Part shown: piece after piece, positions 1-8,902 of the stretch
Layout of the letters: every line of letters begins with the position of its first letter
Numbering within the stretch: position 1 is the first letter of the stretch
Assembly: GCF_023822025.1 (NCBI RefSeq)
Contig: NZ_CP082909.1
Location: forward strand, 2,532,001-2,596,000
DNA from: Endozoicomonas sp. 4G
GTDB lineage: Bacteria > Pseudomonadota > Gammaproteobacteria > Pseudomonadales > Endozoicomonadaceae
DNA: 64,000 nucleotides
Direction of reading: 5' to 3'
Notes under the pieces: generated by a model
Told to the model about the DNA's origin: nothing
The model's input: the letters and a program-made list of their open reading frames with translations, nothing else
Databases searched by the model: none
Program-made: the position numbers and the translations under genes

Positions 1-1
1 G

Positions 2-2266
2 GATAATGGGCTGGATGATCGTTTGAATGGTCTGCTCAATCAGGACTGGCCCGACGATACCCTGATGCAGTGTGGCCTGGTATCCAGTCCTGATTTAATG
101 CAGACCATTGGACAGCTGCTTGCCCTGCAAGGTCATATGGATAATACCTTTTCCGCCATGCTGGATCAGAATATCCGGCAATTGCAGGCGGGTGTTCACC
201 AAACGATGACCAATGAGCAGAAACTGCGCCGGGGGATTTTATGGATGACGGTTAAAGTCCCCATCCGACAACTGTCGCCTTCAGACGAAGACCTGCTTAG
301 GGTAAAACGGTTACGACAAACCTTTGCCGGCGGTATTGAAACAGCGAATCTGGCCTCCATTCCCATGAGTCACCACGAATGGTTACGGCTTTGTATGATT
401 CTGGTGAATCATCCTGAACAGGGACGCTGGGCTTTGAGTCAGATTACTGCAGCATCGGATTTAGCATTGAATGAGCAGGTGTTTGATCCCGATACGCCGC
501 TGGAAGTCCACCCTGATCACCTGGTATTCGGCACAGGACAAAAACAACGTTTTGTAAAAGTACTGGTTGCTAAGCAGCTGCCGCCCTTTGCTGCTTTGGG
601 TCTGGCTTTTAACTATATGGGCGATAGTCAGAACGGACACCGGGGCATAAAATGCTACGCCCAGATTCATGTGCTGCTGCATTTTCCTCCTGTACGACAG
701 CTACAGACTTCCCTGAATAATCGTCAGCGCATTGCCATCCAGCAATCATCCAGCCCGATTACCCGCTTCGAACCACGGTTAATGGAACGCAAGAAAGATT
801 TTGATGTGCTGTTTGAAGCATTGAACCAGGGTGATGCGCCCCTGAAGCTGACTTTTACACTGGTACTCTACTGCGACTCACGAAAAGAAGCGGAAATGTT
901 GTCATCCAATGCCAGCAGTTATTACCGGGAACTGGGTTTTATGCTCTACGAAGATGCCTATTTTATGCTGCCAATGTTTCTCAACACCCTGCCCGGTAAC
1001 GCCCAAAAAGCTACCCAGAACCTTGCCCTGCATGAAAAGACACTGGCTACCCGTCATGCGGTGTCGCTGTTGCCGCTGTTCGATGACTGGTCAGGACATC
1101 AGGAAGCGTTGCTAAATCTGGTCTCCCGCCGTGGACAACTGATGAACCTGTCGTTATTCGAGTCCAACAGCAACTACAACGCCATTATCGCCGCCACTTC
1201 CGGCGCAGGAAAAACCGTTCTGGTCAACGAAGTCATCAGCAATATTCTAATCCGTGGTGGCCAGTGTTGGGCACTGGACATTGGCGAGGGTTACAAAAAA
1301 CTGTGCCAGCATTTTGATGGTTTGTTTCTCGACTTTGACCAGGGCAGTGAGATCGGTATGAATCCGTTTGCCCTGGTTCATGATTACGAAGAAGAAGGCG
1401 ATATTCTGCTGGCACTGATCATCGCCATGGTGTCTCCACGGGAGCCATTGACCCCTTATCAGGAAGCCAGTTTGCGTGAACAGATTCGGGAACTCTGGGA
1501 ACAGGAAGGTACCAATAGCTCCATTGATCTGTTACAGGAGCGACTACAGCAACACCCGGATGAGCGCATAACCGATCTGGCCGTACAGCTGAGTGCCTTT
1601 ACTTCCAAAGGCGAATACGGTCGTTTTTTCTGCGGAGACAATACGCTGGATATCAATCAGTCGTTTACCGTGCTTGAACTCCGGCACCTGGACAGCCGCA
1701 AACATTTGCAACGGGTGGTGATTCTGGAGCTGATCTACCTGATCCAGCAGATTATGTACTTTGGCGATGTCAGTCGCCGAAAGTTGGTAGTGGTTGATGA
1801 AGCCTGGAACCTGATGCGGGACACCCAGGGAGCTGCGCTATTTATCGAACATGGTTTCCGCCGCTTTCGGCGATTTAATGGGGCCAACCTGATGGCCGCA
1901 CAGCGGATCGAAGACTTTTACGAAACTGCTGCCGGGCGGGCTGCAATGGATAACAGCGCCACTCAGTTTTTGCTCAAGCAACAGCTGTCCACTATCAATG
2001 AATTAGAAAAGCAGCAACGCTTACCCTTGTCACCAGAAGGTTACAAACTGCTGAAAACCGTGCATACCGTTGAAGGCAAGTATTCAGAAGCACTGGTGCT
2101 CACAGAACAGGGATCCGGAATTGGTCGTTTGATTCTGAATCCCTTTAAAAAGCTACTCTATTCCAGTCACCCTGAAGACGAAAGTGCGATCCGGGCTTAT
2201 CGATCTCGAGGGCTTTCCCTGAGCGATGCCATTATGCAGGTACTGAACGACAGGAATGCTGTATGA
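2..2266 (+). CDS. traC: TraC-type ATPase of an F-type conjugation system (5' end outside window)
   Basis: This is the VirB4/TraC-family ATPase that powers pilus assembly and DNA transfer at the inner membrane. The frame is open to the window edge, so the N-terminus is missing; about 754 residues are visible. A Walker A motif (SGAGKT) lies near residue 400 and a Walker B-like VVVDEAWNLM about 200 residues later, followed by the RRFRRFNG and AAQRIEDF segments typical of TraC C-terminal domains. The stop overlaps the next start by four bases (ATGA), which indicates translational coupling. It is the first visible gene of a long plus-strand transfer operon. Confidence 0.93.
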   Translation, partial: DNGLDDRLNGLLNQDWPDDTLMQCGLVSSPDLMQTIGQLLALQGHMDNTFSAMLDQNIRQLQAGVHQTMTNEQKLRRGILWMTVKVPIRQLSPSDEDLLRVKRLRQTFAGGIETANLASIPMSHHEWLRLCMILVNHPEQGRWALSQITAASDLALNEQVFDPDTPLEVHPDHLVFGTGQKQRFVKVLVAKQLPPFAALGLAFNYMGDSQNGHRGIKCYAQIHVLLHFPPVRQLQTSLNNRQRIAIQQSSSPITRFEPRLMERKKDFDVLFEALNQGDAPLKLTFTLVLYCDSRKEAEMLSSNASSYYRELGFMLYEDAYFMLPMFLNTLPGNAQKATQNLALHEKTLATRHAVSLLPLFDDWSGHQEALLNLVSRRGQLMNLSLFESNSNYNAIIAATSGAGKTVLVNEVISNILIRGGQCWALDIGEGYKKLCQHFDGLFLDFDQGSEIGMNPFALVHDYEEEGDILLALIIAMVSPREPLTPYQEASLREQIRELWEQEGTNSSIDLLQERLQQHPDERITDLAVQLSAFTSKGEYGRFFCGDNTLDINQSFTVLELRHLDSRKHLQRVVILELIYLIQQIMYFGDVSRRKLVVVDEAWNLMRDTQGAALFIEHGFRRFRRFNGANLMAAQRIEDFYETAAGRAAMDNSATQFLLKQQLSTINELEKQQRLPLSPEGYKLLKTVHTVEGKYSEALVLTEQGSGIGRLILNPFKKLLYSSHPEDESAIRAYRSRGLSLSDAIMQVLNDRNAV

Positions 2267-2790
2267 CTATCTACGTTGACACTGAAACCACCGGCCTCAG
2301 CGCAGAAGATGAGATTGTTGAAATAGCCATTATCAATGATCGTGGTGAAGCCCTGCTGAACACGCTGGTCAGACCAACCTACCACGATTGCTGGCCGGAA
2401 GCTCAGGCGATTCACGGAGTCAGCCCGAAAGCAGTGGCTCATGCGCCTACTTATGATGAGCTACGGGCCAGAGTCCGGACCCTGTTTCAGGATCAGGAAG
2501 TGGTGATCTACAACAGGGCATACGACAGCCAATACCTGAGCACAGAACTGGGAGCAGCGAAAATCGTTCGGTGTTGCATGCTGCTGTTTGCTGAGCACTT
2601 TGGTGAATGGAATACCTGGTATGGCGATTACAAATGGCAGAATCTCAACAAAGCCAGTCAGTATGTGCTGCACAAATGGGAAGGCAAAGCGCATCGGGCC
2701 CTGTCCGATACTTTGGCAACACGAGCGGTCTGGCATTACTTAACCCGCCCTGAGGTTCGCCAGCGGATTGATGAACTGAAACACGTATGA
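2263..2790 (+). CDS. DnaQ-like 3'-5' exonuclease (DEDDh family)
   Basis: The 175-residue protein opens with VDTETTGL, the Exo I motif holding the first catalytic Asp and Glu of DnaQ/RNase T exonucleases. IHGVSP follows near residue 50. AHRALSDTLATRAV near residue 145 is the Exo III motif with the catalytic His and Asp. It overlaps traC and the following gene by ATGA at both ends, so it is embedded in the transfer operon. It may trim single-stranded DNA during transfer or re-establishment, but its role in conjugation is an inference. Housekeeping epsilon subunits are longer (about 240 residues). Confidence 0.85.
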   Translation: MTIYVDTETTGLSAEDEIVEIAIINDRGEALLNTLVRPTYHDCWPEAQAIHGVSPKAVAHAPTYDELRARVRTLFQDQEVVIYNRAYDSQYLSTELGAAKIVRCCMLLFAEHFGEWNTWYGDYKWQNLNKASQYVLHKWEGKAHRALSDTLATRAVWHYLTRPEVRQRIDELKHV

Positions 2791-4706
2791 CTCTCTCACC
2801 CTTCTGGCTGGTGATTATTTTGCTATTGCCAGCCGCTAATACAGCACTGTCTTCTACCCTCACCATTAATCTGTTTGTATCTGAAGCTCTGGGTGAAGTG
2901 GCTCTGGTTGATTTATTGAGGGAGACGGCATTTCTTGAGAACTTCAATATCATCGTGCGTGGAATGGGAGCGAAGGATACTAATCTGGCTCATAGTATCA
3001 GCCGCTGGCAATACCGGATAAAGCAGGCCGGTGTCGGGAATAATATTCAGATCAATCCTGTTTTGTTCCGGGAGCAGAATATCAATCATGTGCCTGCGAT
3101 GGCTGTTGTCGTAGAAGGCAACACTGAATTGATCGCTTTTGGTGTTACTTCACCTGAATGGATGATGCGCCAATACCATGCCAGCAGACGCGGCAATATA
3201 GGTGTCTATGGCTCAACAGTCCCTGTCAGCGAACCGGATTTATTGGAGCATTTGTTGCTGCGGCTCAAACAACAGAACTGGCAGCTCCTTCAACAAAAGA
3301 CACAGAAACGATTACAGACTAAAACCTTTTCTTTTGGAGCAAAACTCCCGACCAGCCGACAGGAATCCAGCAAAGTTCTGAAAATACCCGGTCACTGGCG
3401 TACACCAATGATTGCCGTGGATATCAACGATCACCAGCAATCGAAGGCTGTGATTCCATGGTTACAGCAATACCCTGATGCACTGGTTTTAGTAGTCAGT
3501 GGCTCACTACAACAGTTTCAGAAACTACCCGACCTATGGCATCAACATCCAATCTACATCATGCCCCCGGAGCTGATTCATCGCTTTCAACTGACTGCCC
3601 TGCCCGCATTAATGGCACCAGAAAGCCTGAATCACTGGCGAGTGATGACAGCAGCAGTATCACCGTTTTCTGCCATTGATGTGGTGTCATGGGCAAGAAC
3701 TTTGATGGGCATATCAGCACCCTCTGCCTTTGCACAGGAAACCGCAGACAACCCATCAAAAGCCCTGTGCCAGAACGTACCGATTCTGTCAGAGAAGCTG
3801 ATTAATTCTGTCCCCTGGAAAGAGCTGTTTCCTATCCGTATCGGACTGGCAAAACTGGGGTCGGGCAAAGAACCTGACGACAGAGCTAAAACCAGCACCG
3901 GGCTATGCATGTGTGAAGACAGCACAGGCATGTTTCACCCCGGCGTGACAACCGGATTCTGGCGACCTCAAAAGCTGATTGAACTTACCCGCAGTCCCGG
4001 TTGCCTGATGGCACTGGGTGGTCATAAACTGCCGATGGTTGACCAGCGTCGTTGGGGAACGCTGGGTTCTGCCAATATTCCTAAAGGTTTAACCTATCTC
4101 CACGCCCATGTTTACAGTCTGCCACTGATTGAAATGCTGAATATGTATACCGGTATTGGCGGCTGCACCAGCGATCTGGTGGATTTTGATCTGCTGAATT
4201 TGTCAGAAGTTGATCCGTCGTGGAATCACCCGGAGTTAGCCACCCTGCTCTCTCCAGACCTGGCTGCTTATGCCAATCCTGCAGCTATAAATGCCTGTAC
4301 AGCTGATGGGGTAGCCGCTTTGAACTCAAAACCTATGGATCATCTACACTGGTGTGCTGGTAGCTGGGGCTCGCTTTATCCACTGTCGGGTTTTACCAGC
4401 ACCTACGGGCACTTTGCCGATAACACCAGTCTGCTGGCAACACGGGCTTTGGCCAAAATTCACCGGATTGGGCTTGGCAGCAAGACTGTAGGGGAAGAGG
4501 CGCAATGCCACAGCCGGATTACTCCCTGGCTCCCCAAAAGCCAATACAAAATGAGTATGTTCTGGCCTGAGCCGGAAAAACAAAAAGCCCACTGGATCGG
4601 CGCTTCAGCCGCAACATGGGGAATGCATCGTCACCCATTGGCTAAAGACGACGCTATGTATCTGCTTTGGCAGTATCGGGATTGTTGCCAGACTGCCAGC
4701 CAATGA
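2787..4706 (+). CDS. traU: TrbC-TraW-TraU fusion, pilus assembly protein
   Basis: The 639-residue protein appears to join three F-type assembly proteins that are usually separate or fused in pairs. A signal peptide (about residues 1-22) leads a TrbC-like domain (about 25-130), then a TraW C-terminal-like thioredoxin-type segment (about 205-290, with IAVDINDHQQSK and ALPALM). The last 320 residues are TraU-like, with the cysteine-rich TGLCMCEDSTGMFHPGVTTGFWRP stretch conserved only in its pattern of Cys and Pro. The TraU part is secure; the TrbC and TraW assignments rest on pattern recall. It is periplasmic by signal peptide and is coupled to the exonuclease and traN by overlaps. Confidence 0.82.
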   Translation: MTLSPFWLVIILLLPAANTALSSTLTINLFVSEALGEVALVDLLRETAFLENFNIIVRGMGAKDTNLAHSISRWQYRIKQAGVGNNIQINPVLFREQNINHVPAMAVVVEGNTELIAFGVTSPEWMMRQYHASRRGNIGVYGSTVPVSEPDLLEHLLLRLKQQNWQLLQQKTQKRLQTKTFSFGAKLPTSRQESSKVLKIPGHWRTPMIAVDINDHQQSKAVIPWLQQYPDALVLVVSGSLQQFQKLPDLWHQHPIYIMPPELIHRFQLTALPALMAPESLNHWRVMTAAVSPFSAIDVVSWARTLMGISAPSAFAQETADNPSKALCQNVPILSEKLINSVPWKELFPIRIGLAKLGSGKEPDDRAKTSTGLCMCEDSTGMFHPGVTTGFWRPQKLIELTRSPGCLMALGGHKLPMVDQRRWGTLGSANIPKGLTYLHAHVYSLPLIEMLNMYTGIGGCTSDLVDFDLLNLSEVDPSWNHPELATLLSPDLAAYANPAAINACTADGVAALNSKPMDHLHWCAGSWGSLYPLSGFTSTYGHFADNTSLLATRALAKIHRIGLGSKTVGEEAQCHSRITPWLPKSQYKMSMFWPEPEKQKAHWIGASAATWGMHRHPLAKDDAMYLLWQYRDCCQTASQ

Positions 4707-7513
4707 CAAAGCTTGCCTGTTACCACCTGCTGGGTGTTTTTTTGGCTTTCCACTTTCACACCGTGGTAGCAGAAACCACTCAGGAAGCCATTCAAACATT
4801 TGAGCAACATACCCGCTCACCCTGGCTCCACCAGATTGACCAGCAATCCGAAGCGATTACACGAAACCCTCAGTCTATTGCCAACCAGGAATCCAACTTG
4901 ATGATGGAAACACCTTCAGACAGTGCTCACCGTCGGAAGCTGGAAAGTTATTATCGGAATGAAAATTTCGATGGCTTGCAGTCGTTTGGTGAACATCGGG
5001 CACAACAACTGGAAAACGAACCATCCCCGGAAGGTGAAGCCTGGCGTTTACTGAACCAGTCACCGGACCGGTATTACCCCGATGCTAACGAACACAAGAT
5101 TCTCCACCCTGTCGAACAGAGTATTAATGCCCTGCAACATCCCAATACCTGGTCAAAGCAGAAGCACCGGCCTACAGATGCTAACGGCAATCCCATATAT
5201 GATAAGAACAGTGAAATGAGTGCCACCATCGCCCGCTTACGGCAGCACTTTAAAGGCTGTGATTATCAGAAAAAGCTGGTGTTGAAAAAAGATCATCAAG
5301 TGCACAGCCCTGATATTCGTGAATGCACAAGGGCTGTGGTGACAGACAACAGTGCAACCTTGCATCGAAACATCCGGTTTAAACCCTTTGCAGACTACAT
5401 TTCTGGCTCAGCGCTGGCTGGCATGAACAGCTGTCAAAGCCCGTCAGATCAAGAAGGCTGTTTGCAGATTCGGTTAGGCAAAGATGCGGGAGCCGATAAC
5501 TACTATCACTGCCGCTGCTGTATCAAGGAAGAGTCTTTCACAGTGACATTACCCAAACCACAGGCTTTAAGTCGTGCAGTGCTCCAGAAAGCCCGTTGGG
5601 ATGATCGGCTGCAAGTCTGGATCAACAATAAAAAGCTCTGGCAGAGCAGTCCTGACTTCCCTCCTGAAAGCCGCGGGAGGTGTGAGCTGGATGCTAATTT
5701 TCATCTGCACAGCCCGGTTTCGCTGGATAAAAGTGTCTTTAATACAGCAAACGGTCAGGCCACTTTCAAAATTCGCACCTCCGTTGGCGACGATGGCGAA
5801 GGTTTTGCTCTGATCAGACTTTATTTTGATATCAGCCAGCTGATAGAAGAGGATCGCTGGCTTCCTTCATCCGCACTGGATCAGCTGAACGAAATACGAC
5901 AATGGCAAAAAGATGGACTTTGCCGCCTGACTTACCAGTGCCTTGAGACGATGAGCGATGCAGAACATACCCTTCACGGTAAAGTGATTCCCTTGCAACC
6001 CAGTCTCTCATCGCAATTATCAGCCGACTGCAAAACCGCCAGGGCTGAAGCCGATTGTTTTTACTACAAAACGACATCATCACAATATCCTCATGACCAC
6101 TGTGCCCAGTACGCCAACGATCCTAATTGTGAATTTCTGGACAGCCGTTGTTTAGGAGAAAAATCTGGCATCTGTTATACCCGCGCAGAGCAATATGACT
6201 GCGGCTACACAGGTAGCCTGAACCAGATTGGTATCGAAGAGAGTATCCACTGCGAAGGTCAACCCATGCAGTGCATGTTGGGCGAGTGCCAGGCCAATGT
6301 AACCGATGCGGATAACACCGACTTTGCCAGTGCGGTCAGCGGTCTCCATGCTGCAAAACATATGGCCCATGATATGCGGTGTAATCAGGATGGTTCAGGT
6401 TGCAGGGTATTCAGTGGCAAGTCCTGCACCTGCAAACAAGGCATTTTCAATATGGTGGACTGCTGTAACCTGCCTACTAATGTGAACTTTGCCAGTTATA
6501 TGAACCTGCTTTTGATGGGCTACCTGTTCGATCAATCAGCAATCCACCTTCAAGGTAATTTTCCCAATCAGCTGACTGGCTCTTATCAGAAGATGAGGGA
6601 ACCGCTGATGCAAGGCATTAACAAGCTCAGCCAGCCCGCAAAGAATCTGTGGTCAGACATGAGTAAAAGCTGGGACAAGCTCACAGAAAAGCTTTGGCCG
6701 ACACCGGCTGAAGTTCATACCCAAACCGCAACCGCCAAGCCCATTGCCGGGGAGCTGTCGCAGGAAACTCAGAAGACAATGCTCGGCAATATGCAGCAAC
6801 AACTGTTGCGAAAGATGGCAGAAGTCGTCCATAAAATTCTGGGCGAGGATGCCACCAATCTGCTGTTTAGAACGGTTGGTAACAACCTGGCTTCCCAGGG
6901 TGGTCAGCTCAGCCAACAAACCCTCATTATGAACCCAGCCATCACCTCAGCGATCAGTGCCGTCACCATGATCTACACGGCTTACACCATGACCAAACTG
7001 ATTATCCAGATCACCAATAAGTGTGAAGCTGACGAATTTGAATTGGCTGCAAAGCGAGAGATGAAAACCTGCCACAAGGTTGGAAGTTATAGGGAAAGCA
7101 AGTTTTTGGGATTGAGCAGCATGGAGTACAACAGCTACTGCTGTTTCAGTTCCCCTCTATCACGCATCCTGCAAGTTCAGATCAGGAAGCAACTCAAAAC
7201 AGGATGGGGATCTGCCAAGCATCCCGATTGCTCTGGCATCACTCCCGAAATCTTACAAACGGTAGACTGGAATCGAATCGATCTGAGCGAATGGCTGGCA
7301 CTTTTAAAACTGCAAAACAAACTGCCGGAATTGAATGCCAACACACTGAAGCAGCTCAATTTGGAAACGCTGACAGGCAAAGATTCAAGGCTGGATTTCG
7401 ACCAGCACCGGGAAGACAGCCAAAAACGATTGGAAACCCGATATGACAGCATTAGTCCATTAGGTCTCAATCACTATCAAAACACCAAGACTATAAATCT
7501 TCGACAACAGTGA
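4703..7513 (+). CDS. traN: TraN, mating-pair stabilisation protein
   Basis: This is a large (936 residues) cysteine-rich secreted protein with a signal peptide (MTKLACYHLLGVFLAFHF..., cut near VVA). Its position directly after TraU, its length and its many paired cysteines (CRVFSGKSCTCKQGIF and DCCNLP in the middle; CCFSSPLSRI near the C-terminus) match TraN, the outer-membrane adhesin that holds donor and recipient together. The start was placed at 4703 because it overlaps the traU stop by ATGA and begins the signal peptide; an upstream in-frame start at 4667 would sit inside traU. It is the last gene before an inserted toxin-antitoxin pair on the other strand. Confidence 0.9.
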   Translation: MTKLACYHLLGVFLAFHFHTVVAETTQEAIQTFEQHTRSPWLHQIDQQSEAITRNPQSIANQESNLMMETPSDSAHRRKLESYYRNENFDGLQSFGEHRAQQLENEPSPEGEAWRLLNQSPDRYYPDANEHKILHPVEQSINALQHPNTWSKQKHRPTDANGNPIYDKNSEMSATIARLRQHFKGCDYQKKLVLKKDHQVHSPDIRECTRAVVTDNSATLHRNIRFKPFADYISGSALAGMNSCQSPSDQEGCLQIRLGKDAGADNYYHCRCCIKEESFTVTLPKPQALSRAVLQKARWDDRLQVWINNKKLWQSSPDFPPESRGRCELDANFHLHSPVSLDKSVFNTANGQATFKIRTSVGDDGEGFALIRLYFDISQLIEEDRWLPSSALDQLNEIRQWQKDGLCRLTYQCLETMSDAEHTLHGKVIPLQPSLSSQLSADCKTARAEADCFYYKTTSSQYPHDHCAQYANDPNCEFLDSRCLGEKSGICYTRAEQYDCGYTGSLNQIGIEESIHCEGQPMQCMLGECQANVTDADNTDFASAVSGLHAAKHMAHDMRCNQDGSGCRVFSGKSCTCKQGIFNMVDCCNLPTNVNFASYMNLLLMGYLFDQSAIHLQGNFPNQLTGSYQKMREPLMQGINKLSQPAKNLWSDMSKSWDKLTEKLWPTPAEVHTQTATAKPIAGELSQETQKTMLGNMQQQLLRKMAEVVHKILGEDATNLLFRTVGNNLASQGGQLSQQTLIMNPAITSAISAVTMIYTAYTMTKLIIQITNKCEADEFELAAKREMKTCHKVGSYRESKFLGLSSMEYNSYCCFSSPLSRILQVQIRKQLKTGWGSAKHPDCSGITPEILQTVDWNRIDLSEWLALLKLQNKLPELNANTLKQLNLETLTGKDSRLDFDQHREDSQKRLETRYDSISPLGLNHYQNTKTINLRQQ

Positions 7514-7530
7514 ACATTGCCCAGAATTGA

Positions 7531-7833
7531 TCAGTATTTTTTTGATTGAAAATCCATTGACTGGTGAAGCACCCTGACAATTAATACGCCATTCTCCATT
7601 TTTCTGAAAAAAACGATATGAGCCTTCACAGGGTAAGATTTGAGTCCTTTTCTGATGTCATCCCGGTAGCGGGCAAAGCCCGGCGTTTCCGCCAGTCGCT
7701 GAAAGGTATCAAAAAGATTTCGGATATACAGATCTGCCTGCTCTTCTCCAAACTCACTAGCGGAATAGTCATATATGTCTTCCAAATCTTGCTGCGCACG
7801 AGGCTTGAACAAGTACTGCTTGTTTGGGGGCAT
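7531..7833 (-). CDS. parE: ParE/RelE-family toxin
   Basis: The 100-residue protein has the ParE pattern: FKPRAQQDLEDIYDYSASEFG at the N-terminus, ETPGFARYRDDIRKGLKSYPV in the middle, then HIVFFRKMENGVLIVRVLHQSMD. ParE toxins poison DNA gyrase; RelE relatives cut mRNA on the ribosome. The partner antitoxin lies five bases upstream on the same strand. The pair runs against the transfer operon between traN and traL, so it is an insertion into that operon, presumably a stability module for the mobile element. Confidence 0.9.
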   Translation of the reverse strand: MPPNKQYLFKPRAQQDLEDIYDYSASEFGEEQADLYIRNLFDTFQRLAETPGFARYRDDIRKGLKSYPVKAHIVFFRKMENGVLIVRVLHQSMDFQSKKY

Positions 7834-7838
7834 AAGGG

Positions 7839-8081
7839 TTACCGTTTTTTCATTTGGGCAAGAAACTTTTCAACTTTAAGATCAACCGGTTCACCGCTGT
7901 TGTCACCTTCGTCAATCATTGCCCTTAATTGTTCCAGGTTTGAGGAAGCTTTCTGCTCTCTCAGGTTTCTTAACGCCTCGCGAACCACTTCACTGACGGA
8001 TGAGTACGCACCGGAATCGACCAGCTGTTGAGCATAGCCCTGAAGTTCGTCTCCAAGGCTGATGGTTAATGTTCGAGCCAT
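7839..8081 (-). CDS. parD: ParD-type antitoxin
   Basis: The 80-residue protein starts MARTLTISLGDELQGY, a ribbon-helix-helix N-terminus, followed by YSSVSEVVREALRNL, the typical ParD helix. The C-terminal half is charged and probably wraps the ParE toxin. The start at 8081 was chosen because a strong AGGAGG ribosome site lies six bases upstream, and because a longer reading would run through the palindromic operator. ParD proteins repress their own promoter, in line with that palindrome. Confidence 0.9.
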   Translation of the reverse strand: MARTLTISLGDELQGYAQQLVDSGAYSSVSEVVREALRNLREQKASSNLEQLRAMIDEGDNSGEPVDLKVEKFLAQMKKR

Positions 8082-8091
8082 ATTGCACCTC

Positions 8092-8112
8092 CTGTAAGAA
8101 TATGTCTTACAG
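8092..8112. promoter_or_regulatory. Palindromic operator upstream of parDE
   Basis: CTGTAAGA and TCTTACAG form perfect eight-base arms around a five-base centre (ATATG), ending about ten bases before the parD start codon and including its ribosome-site region. Position and symmetry suit autorepression by the ribbon-helix-helix antitoxin; binding is inferred. Confidence 0.6.
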
Positions 8113-8142
8113 AGTATAGGCGGTAAATGAGTCGAAAGCATC

Positions 8143-8424
8143 ATGGAAATCCCCCGCACCATCAACGACCCCATCCAGTTCCTGTTCTGGTCTCTGGATG
8201 AAATCTATCCCGTAGCCGTGGGCCTGATCTGGGGTATCTGGTTTGATCAGCTGCTACTGGGCATGTTCCTCGGCTGGATGGCGATTCGTGTCTATCGCCG
8301 GTTCCGGGATCGTCACCCTGACGGTCACTTGAGCCACCGGCTTTACTGGCTGGGCTTTTATTTTGTAAAAGCCAGAACCTTGCCTAACCCTTATGTCCGG
8401 GTCTTTTACCCTTCCCGAAAATGA
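8143..8424 (+). CDS. traL: TraL, conjugation assembly protein (intact copy)
   Basis: The 93-residue protein starts MEIPRTINDPIQFLFWSLDE, has a membrane segment around VGLIWGIWFDQLLLGMFLG, then a basic YRRFRDRHPDGHLSHRLYW segment and the RTLPNPYVRVFYPS ending found in TraL proteins. TraL is a small inner-membrane protein of the F-type secretion channel. The stop overlaps the start of a traE fragment (AAAATGACC), but that copy of traE breaks off after about 11 codons at the edge of the cargo block. A second, frameshifted traL copy lies at 11557. Confidence 0.88.
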   Translation: MEIPRTINDPIQFLFWSLDEIYPVAVGLIWGIWFDQLLLGMFLGWMAIRVYRRFRDRHPDGHLSHRLYWLGFYFVKARTLPNPYVRVFYPSRK

Positions 8425-8453
8425 CCATTCAAGACTATCTGCGTCGTTTGAAA
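8143..8453 (+). repeat. Direct repeat copy 1: traL plus first codons of traE
   Basis: This 311-base segment recurs at 11557-11866. Reading the two side by side gives 20 substitutions and one missing base in copy 2. Eighteen substitutions are silent; only Glu-to-Lys and Met-to-Val change the protein. Both copies lose similarity at the same point, after TTGAAA in traE. The copies border the cargo block that separates traL from the complete traE. Confidence 0.92.
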
Positions 8454-8457
8454 GTTT

Positions 8458-8504
8458 GGTTTATATATACCATTTAGTGGTATATATAAACCATATATTG
8501 GTAG
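8458..8504. promoter_or_regulatory. Operator cluster with 15-base inverted arms
   Basis: GGTTTATATATACCA (8458-8472) and TGGTATATATAAACC (8478-8492) are perfect inverted arms around TTTAG. A further ACCA-TATAT-TGGT palindrome overlaps the right arm and runs on to about 8503. The cluster begins five bases past the end of the traL/traE repeat and lies just before the winged-helix gene, so autoregulation by that protein is likely. The AT-rich arms may also contain the promoter. Confidence 0.7.
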
Positions 8505-8520
8505 ATAAATGTATTGCATC

Positions 8521-8892
8521 ATGTTCATTTTGAAAGGCATTCTACGAGCAGAAAGTCAGGAAAAAATCCTGATATATCTGATGCTTCGTAGCACCGGTTA
8601 TGGCAAGGCCATTGCCGAATTTTATGGAATTTCTTCAAACTCCGTGCAAAAGCAACTTGCCCGGCTTGAAGAAGATGGTGTTCTGGTGAGTCACCTGATT
8701 GGCAAGCTCAGAGAATATCAGCTTAACCCCCGATACCCTTTCCTGTCGCCATTGAAAGAACTGCTTAAGTCGGCTCTGCCGGCTTATCCGGATTCTACGA
8801 TCCGGAACCTTACCATGACCAGAACCCGCCCCAGGGCCGCAGGCAAACCGACTATTGCTATCCGACCAGGAGATCCCTTATTTCAGGATTAA
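8521..8892 (+). CDS. Winged helix-turn-helix regulator
   Basis: The protein has 123 residues if started at Met 8521; another ATG lies at 8509. Residues 10-65 look like a winged helix: ESQEKILIYLMLR, then AIAEFYGISSNSVQKQLARLEEDGVL (recognition helix), then the wing and REYQLNPRYPFLSPLKELL. The LNPRYP segment is typical of wHTH proteins found next to nucleotidyltransferase or HEPN genes, but no such partner is visible here. The last 40 residues are Pro/Arg-rich. It is the first gene of the cargo block and probably controls the palindromes upstream of it. Confidence 0.7.
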   Translation: MFILKGILRAESQEKILIYLMLRSTGYGKAIAEFYGISSNSVQKQLARLEEDGVLVSHLIGKLREYQLNPRYPFLSPLKELLKSALPAYPDSTIRNLTMTRTRPRAAGKPTIAIRPGDPLFQD

Positions 8893-8902
8893 ATCATGAC
8901 AG

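Noticed and set aside
7618-8031. Plus-strand frame across parE and parD
   Set aside because: Antisense shadow; the minus-strand proteins match ParE and ParD with proper starts and an operator.
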